Below are positions 59,601-64,000 of a stretch of 64,000 bases of DNA, piece after piece; the stretch's first letter is position 1; every line of letters begins with the position of its first letter. Under the pieces are notes generated by a model. That model had not been told where the DNA came from. It worked only from the letters and a program-made list of their open reading frames with translations, and ran no database searches. The stretch comes from Macrostomum hystrix (lineage: Eukaryota > Platyhelminthes > Macrostomidae), in NCBI GenBank assembly GCA_950097015.1, contig CATNEN010000038.1:11119501-11183500 (forward strand), in the 5' to 3' direction. A program made the position numbers and the translations under genes.

Positions 59601-61253
59601 CCCAAAAACCACACAACATTTACCAACAGATCGCTCGACTCGTCTTCAGCAGCCATTTTGGAGGCCAGAGAAGCGGCGGACTCGTCTCGAAGCAGCGCAA
59701 CCGTCACAGACGGCCGCGGTGGCGCCGTTGTCGGCGTTGTCAGCAGCACCTCAGACGACACTGCGTCGTCGTTTTCCGCTCCCGGCCTTGTGTTTCCTGG
59801 CCGAATTTCCGTCAGCGGCGACGGCAACAGCCGTGCCTCAGTGGCCATTCGCAGCGCTGCTGTGCAGCTCGGCTTCCTGTTCACCGCGACGGCTGACGGA
59901 GCCATTCAACGGTACTCCCTTCGCACTCACCGTTGCATGACAGTCTACCGTCCAGCTAGCGACCCCAGCTACGACGCAGATTATGTCGCCTGCCTTCTGC
60001 TGACACCAACGACGGAGCCTCTAGTGTTGTTCGCCGAGGGTGCAGCTCTGGTTGGTCACGACGCTCGGACGGGCGCTCGGCTGCGACGCTGCGAGCTGCC
60101 GTCGCCGGCCACCGCGGCCTGCCTGCGCTGGGGTGCCGTGTATGTCGGCTGTGCCGACGGCCGAGTTGTCAAGTACGACTTGTCTGCTGAATCCTTGCGG
60201 TAAGCCGTTGAAGGATGGAATAATAATATTAAGTTTTTTCAAATGCCCAAATCGGCCAGATGTACAGCCGACAGCACAGCCGCAGCTATTGCGCGGCGCA
60301 TCTGAAGACTGCGTACAGCTGTTCAGTCCATGGACTGGGGGGACGCCACACCCACCTTCAATTATCCCAGTTAATGCTGGTACCCATTTTTCAGCTAGGT
60401 GAACTAAAGCAATGCAGTGTCTTGCTAAAGAACGCAAAATGTTCTAGTAGAGTCAGGAATCGAACCCCCGACCTTCAAGTCCTAAGTCCGACACTATGCT
60501 GCATGTAAGACACACGGCCCGCTCACAATCAATCGATCTCATAAATTACACTCCTGCAGAATCGTAGTTGAGGTCGGCAATTCAACAGCCAATGAGCAGT
60601 CATCAACGGTGACTTCAATCGAGGCGGCTCTGCAGCAGCCAGGCGGTCGTCGCGTCCTACTGCGCGGCTGCAGTTCAACGCCCGACCTTCTCGTGGCCGA
60701 CGAGCGTACTGGACAGCTGCTTGCTCGGCTGCGCCCGAATGTCGAAGGCGAAGATCAGCAGCTCGATGCTGAGGGTCCGGTGCTAGCCATCCGCGTGGCC
60801 CCTGGCAGCGGTATCGCTTTTGCTGTTAGTCGTCGACGCCTTCTGGCGCACCGAATCTCCGTCGACGGCGATCCGGCGCCGCTCTGGCATCTACCGGCAG
60901 CTGGCGGGGTGGATTTCACCTGCTTGCACTTGGGCATGCGCTCCGATTGGCTGTTCCTCGGCCAATCAGACGGGTCCGTGCTCTGCTTCTGCCTGGACCA
61001 GCAGCGGCCTCACTCGTTTCCTGACACGCCTGCAGTCAGGCTGGGGCCGAGCTCCAAGGCCGCGCCAATCACGTCCGTCACCTTCTACGATGTTGGTCGC
61101 CACGTGGTTTGCGGCGACGCCGCTGGCTGTCTGGTGATCAGCGACAGCCTGCCGGCGCCGCTGCCATTGCCGCCAACGCAGACGGTTTCAGCTGAATGTC
61201 GCTTTTCGCGAACGTCGACGGATGTGCCGCCGCTAAATTTTGGTGGCGACTGA
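56683..61253 (+). CDS. C2H2 zinc finger + coiled coil + WD40-like protein, ZNF106-like layout, six exons
   Basis: Exons are 56683-57055, 57293-57762, 57846-58271, 58515-59548, 59630-60199 and 60560-61253. All junctions are GT-AG with consistent phases (1, 0, 0, 2, 2), giving about 1,188 residues. A C2H2 finger lies at C32, C35, H47, H53 (CYVCHMRFTYTGFLAHLQSD), then Gly-rich and Ala/Ser-rich regions. A coiled coil (about 370-423, from REVERMQAALELSLQEDELE) is followed by a long disordered Gln/Pro/Ser-rich part. The last about 400 residues are beta-rich with WD40-like blades (FLFTATADGAIQRYSL, VYVGCADGRVVKYDL, WLFLGQSDGSVLCFCL). This order resembles ZNF106, an RNA-binding nuclear protein, but the family assignment is an inference. 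A CAAAGCAG acceptor lies 13 bases before the ATG. Intron 5 carries a SINE. Confidence 0.85.
60247..60505 (-). mobile_element. tRNA-derived SINE in intron 5
   Basis: The body matches the SINE at 12989-13256 nearly end to end (shared blocks include CAGCCGACAGCACAGCCGCA and TTCAGTCCATGGACTGGGGG). The reversed B-box GGAATCGAACC is intact, but the A-box region has decayed. It lies in the antisense orientation, about 55 bases from the acceptor of the last exon. Confidence 0.85.
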
Positions 61254-61611
61254 TCAACTGGAAAAATATTTTGTGGGTTTTGCGTTTTGCTTGCGAGTTT
61301 GTAAAGTTTCTTAATATCTCTTCCTGATTGGCACATTTTATTAGTTTTCTTCGCCTTATGCTACTCAAATTTTCTTGTAGTTAGTAGTTTAGCTAAATTT
61401 TTACACTTTTATTGTTTTGCTAGAAAAATCTCCTTTTACGAGTACAAGCGATAGTTTTTGCGTGTTGTTACATCTTTTTGTAGCATTCATTACGCGTAGG
61501 ACACCCTTTCATTTTTTTAATGACTTAAACCTTTGTTGAGCCATATTCTTTCCACTGAAAAATGGATTCGTGCACTTTTAGGTATCTGTTATTGTCTCTA
61601 ATGACGGAAGG

Positions 61612-62246
61612 GCTCGGTACTGAGGTGGGGCAGGAAGGGCCCGAGGCGTGAGGTGGGGCAGGAAGTGCCCGAGGCGTGAGGTGGGGCAGGAAGTGCCCGA
61701 GGCGTGAGGTGGGGCAGGAAGTGCCCGAGGCGTGAGGTGGGGCAGGAAGTGCCCGAGGTGTGAGGTGGGGCAGGAAGTGCCCGAGGCGTGAGGTGGGGCA
61801 GGAAGTGCCCGAGGCGTGAGGTGGGGCAGGAAGTGCCCGAGGCGTGAGGTGGGGCAGGAAGTGCCCGAGGTGTGAGGTGGGGCAGGAAGGGCCCGAGGTG
61901 TGAGGTGGGGCAGGAAGGGCCCGAGGCGTGAGGTGGGGCAGGAAGGGCCCGAGGCGTGAGGTGGGGCAGGAAGTGCCCGAGGTGTGAGGTGGGGCAGGAA
62001 GGGCCCGAGGTGTGAGGTGGGGCAGGAAGGGCCCGAGGCGTGAGGTGGGGCAGGAAGGGCCCGAGGCGTGAGGTGGGGCAGGAAGTGCCCGAGGTGTGAG
62101 GTGGGGCAGGAAGTGCCCGAGGCGTGAGGTGGGGCAGGAAGTGCCTGAGGTGTGAGGTGGGGCAGGAAGTGCCCGAGTCGTGAGGTGGGGCAGGAAGTGC
62201 CCGAGGCGTGAGGTGGGGCAGGAAGGGCCCGAGGCGTGAGGTGGGT
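61612..62246. repeat. GC-rich array, 28-bp unit
   Basis: About 22 copies of a 28-bp unit containing GAGGTGGGGCAGGAAGTGCC and CGAGGCGT. GGAAGGGCCC and GAGGTGT variants alternate in short blocks. It starts about 360 bases after the stop codon of the zinc-finger/WD40 gene. It is unusually GC-rich and CpG-containing for this intergenic DNA. The 271-codon minus frame is an artefact. Confidence 0.96.
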
Positions 62247-62789
62247 AAACTAAGGCCAATGTGAGAATATTTAGACTTGTAGTATAAATCAACAACAACA
62301 ATACTAAATACATATGAAGGCGGATACAGTATAAAGGCATCTACCCAGTGGTCATAACTATTTTTCAGCTCTCTTTTTCAATCGTTTTATTGTGCATAAC
62401 TTCTTCCTTGAATTAGTAATTACAATTCAGCTTGGCTGACTACCGCTCAATTTGAGCAGCCGGTTGCTCTATTTAATATTTTATTGTATCTAGAATCATT
62501 TCTAGTTATGAAAGAGGAAATTTTCTGTTAGCTTCTTAGCCATCGCTGATATCTGGAAAATAATAAGTGAACTATGAGACTTTGAAGGCAAAAATATTTA
62601 ATGGTGTTAAATATGAAAAACGACAAGGTTAACTTAATGGGACGCCACGACAATCACCAAATTGACAAGCCAATTGATAAAAAATGTTTACTAGAAAACC
62701 TGAAGAAAACTGGCTACCAACGTACTTGTTACGAGAAATTCGAAATCACAAGACTGCCAAGGTAGTAAGACCATAATTCATCAGTCACT
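62247..62789. other. AT-rich unique spacer
   Basis: No supported gene. Confidence 0.4.
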
Positions 62790-64000
62790 CATGCATCATT
62801 TCTCACACCTCATGCATCATTTCTCACACCTCATGCATCATTTCTCACACCTCATGCATCAGTCTCACATCTCATGCATCATTTCTCACACCTCATGCAT
62901 CATTTCTCACACCTCATGCATCATTTCTCACACCTCATGCATCAGTCTCACACCTCATGCATCATTCTCTCACCTCATGCATCATTTCTCACACCTCATG
63001 CATCATTTCTCACACCTCATGCATCAGTCTCACACCTCATGCATCATTTCTCACACCTCATGCATCATTCTCACACCTCATGAATCCTTCACAGACCTCA
63101 TGCATCATTTCTCACACCTAATGCATCATTTCTCAGATCTCATGCATCATTCTCACACCTCATGCATCATTCTCACACCTCATGCATCATTTCTCAGATC
63201 TCATGGATCATTACTCAGACCTCATGCATCATTTCTCACACCTCACGCATCATTACTCAGACCTCATGCATCATTTCTCACACCTCATGCATCATTACTC
63301 AGACCTAAGGCATCATTTCTCACACCTCATGCATCATTACTCAGACCTAAGGCATCAATCTCACACCTCATGCATCATTCTCACACCTCATGCATCAGTC
63401 TCACACCTCATGCATCATTTCTCACACCTCATGCATCATTCTCACACCTCATGAATCCTTCACAGACCTCATGCATCATTTCTCACACCTAATGCATCAT
63501 TTCTCAGATCTCATGCATCATTCTCACACCTCATGCATCATTCTCACACCTCATGCATCATTTCTCAGATCTCATGGATCATTACTCAGACCTCATGCAT
63601 CATTTCTCACACCTCACGCATCATTACTCAGACCTCATGCATCATTTCTCACACCTCATGCATCATTACTCAGACCTAAGGCATCATTTCTCACACCTCA
63701 TGCATCATTACTCAGACCTAAGGCATCAATCTCACACCTCATGCATCATTCTCACACCTCATGCATCATTCTCACACCTTATGCATCAATCTCACACCTC
63801 ATGCATCATTCTCACACCTCATGAATCCTTCACAGACCTCATGCATCATTTCTCACACCTAATGCATCATTTCTCAGACCTCATGCATCATTTCTCACAC
63901 CTCACGCATCATTACTCAGACCTCATGCATCATTTCTCACACCTCATGCATCATTACTCAGACCTAAGGCATCATTTCTCACACCTCATGCATCATTACT
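62790..64000. repeat. Tandem array, 21-bp unit with about 370-bp higher-order period, cut by window edge
   Basis: Units of CATGCATCATTTCTCACACC plus T, with TTACTCAGA and TTCTCACACC variants. The marker TGAATCCTTCACAGACCTCA occurs at about 63081, 63452 and 63822, spaced 371 and 370 bp, and the sequence between is nearly identical. The array continues past the window end. Confidence 0.97.

Noticed and set aside
1-64000. CRISPR-like arrays
   Set aside because: The repeats are continuous head-to-tail satellites without unique spacers, and the gene content is eukaryotic.

Overview
This window is eukaryotic, almost certainly from an animal. The evidence is spliced genes with GT-AG introns, a SIX-class homeobox gene, caspase-fold genes, a C2H2/WD40 protein, tRNA-derived SINEs, and very large amounts of short-period tandem repeat. 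Coding exons are GC-rich, with poly-Gln, poly-Ala and poly-Pro runs, and sit in AT-rich intergenic DNA. Several coding frames have a 3' splice acceptor only 4-13 bases upstream of the first ATG, as expected if mRNAs are capped by spliced-leader trans-splicing. Together this suggests a lophotrochozoan, possibly a free-living flatworm such as a macrostomid. The phylum is an inference, and no sequence seen here fixes the species.

Layout. 1-14.7 kb is mostly gene-free and carries tandem arrays with units of about 15-37 bp; one weak exon candidate lies at 2.75-2.94 kb. 14.7-23.0 kb (minus strand) holds two exons of a Six3/6 (optix-type) homeobox gene, split by a 6.6-kb intron that contains two satellite arrays and a SINE. 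23.4-44.4 kb is dominated by arrays; the largest runs from 30.2 to 33.6 kb and has a 1,349-bp higher-order period. One small, unrecognised, plausible gene lies at 35.56-35.96 kb. 44.4-49.1 kb (minus strand) is a cluster of three caspase-like genes or remnants. Two are intact but have lost the catalytic Cys and His; the third is broken. 50.37-50.96 kb is a foldback mobile element with a hammerhead-ribozyme-like core in each arm. 52.0-53.9 kb (minus strand) is a coiled-coil gene of five or six exons. 54.2 kb holds a relic of a MULE/FLYWCH-type DNA transposon. 56.7-61.25 kb (plus strand) is a six-exon gene for a protein of about 1,188 residues with an N-terminal C2H2 zinc finger, a coiled coil and a C-terminal WD40-like region, similar in layout to ZNF106. 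The window ends in two more arrays (61.6-62.2 and 62.8-64.0 kb).

Tandem arrays make up roughly 23 kb, more than a third of the window. Because many units are multiples of 3 bp, they stay open in several frames on both strands and give long repetitive ORFs that I do not regard as genes. The genes do not form an operon or an obvious pathway. The one functional grouping is the caspase-like cluster, whose members look like decoy or regulatory pseudo-proteases rather than active enzymes.
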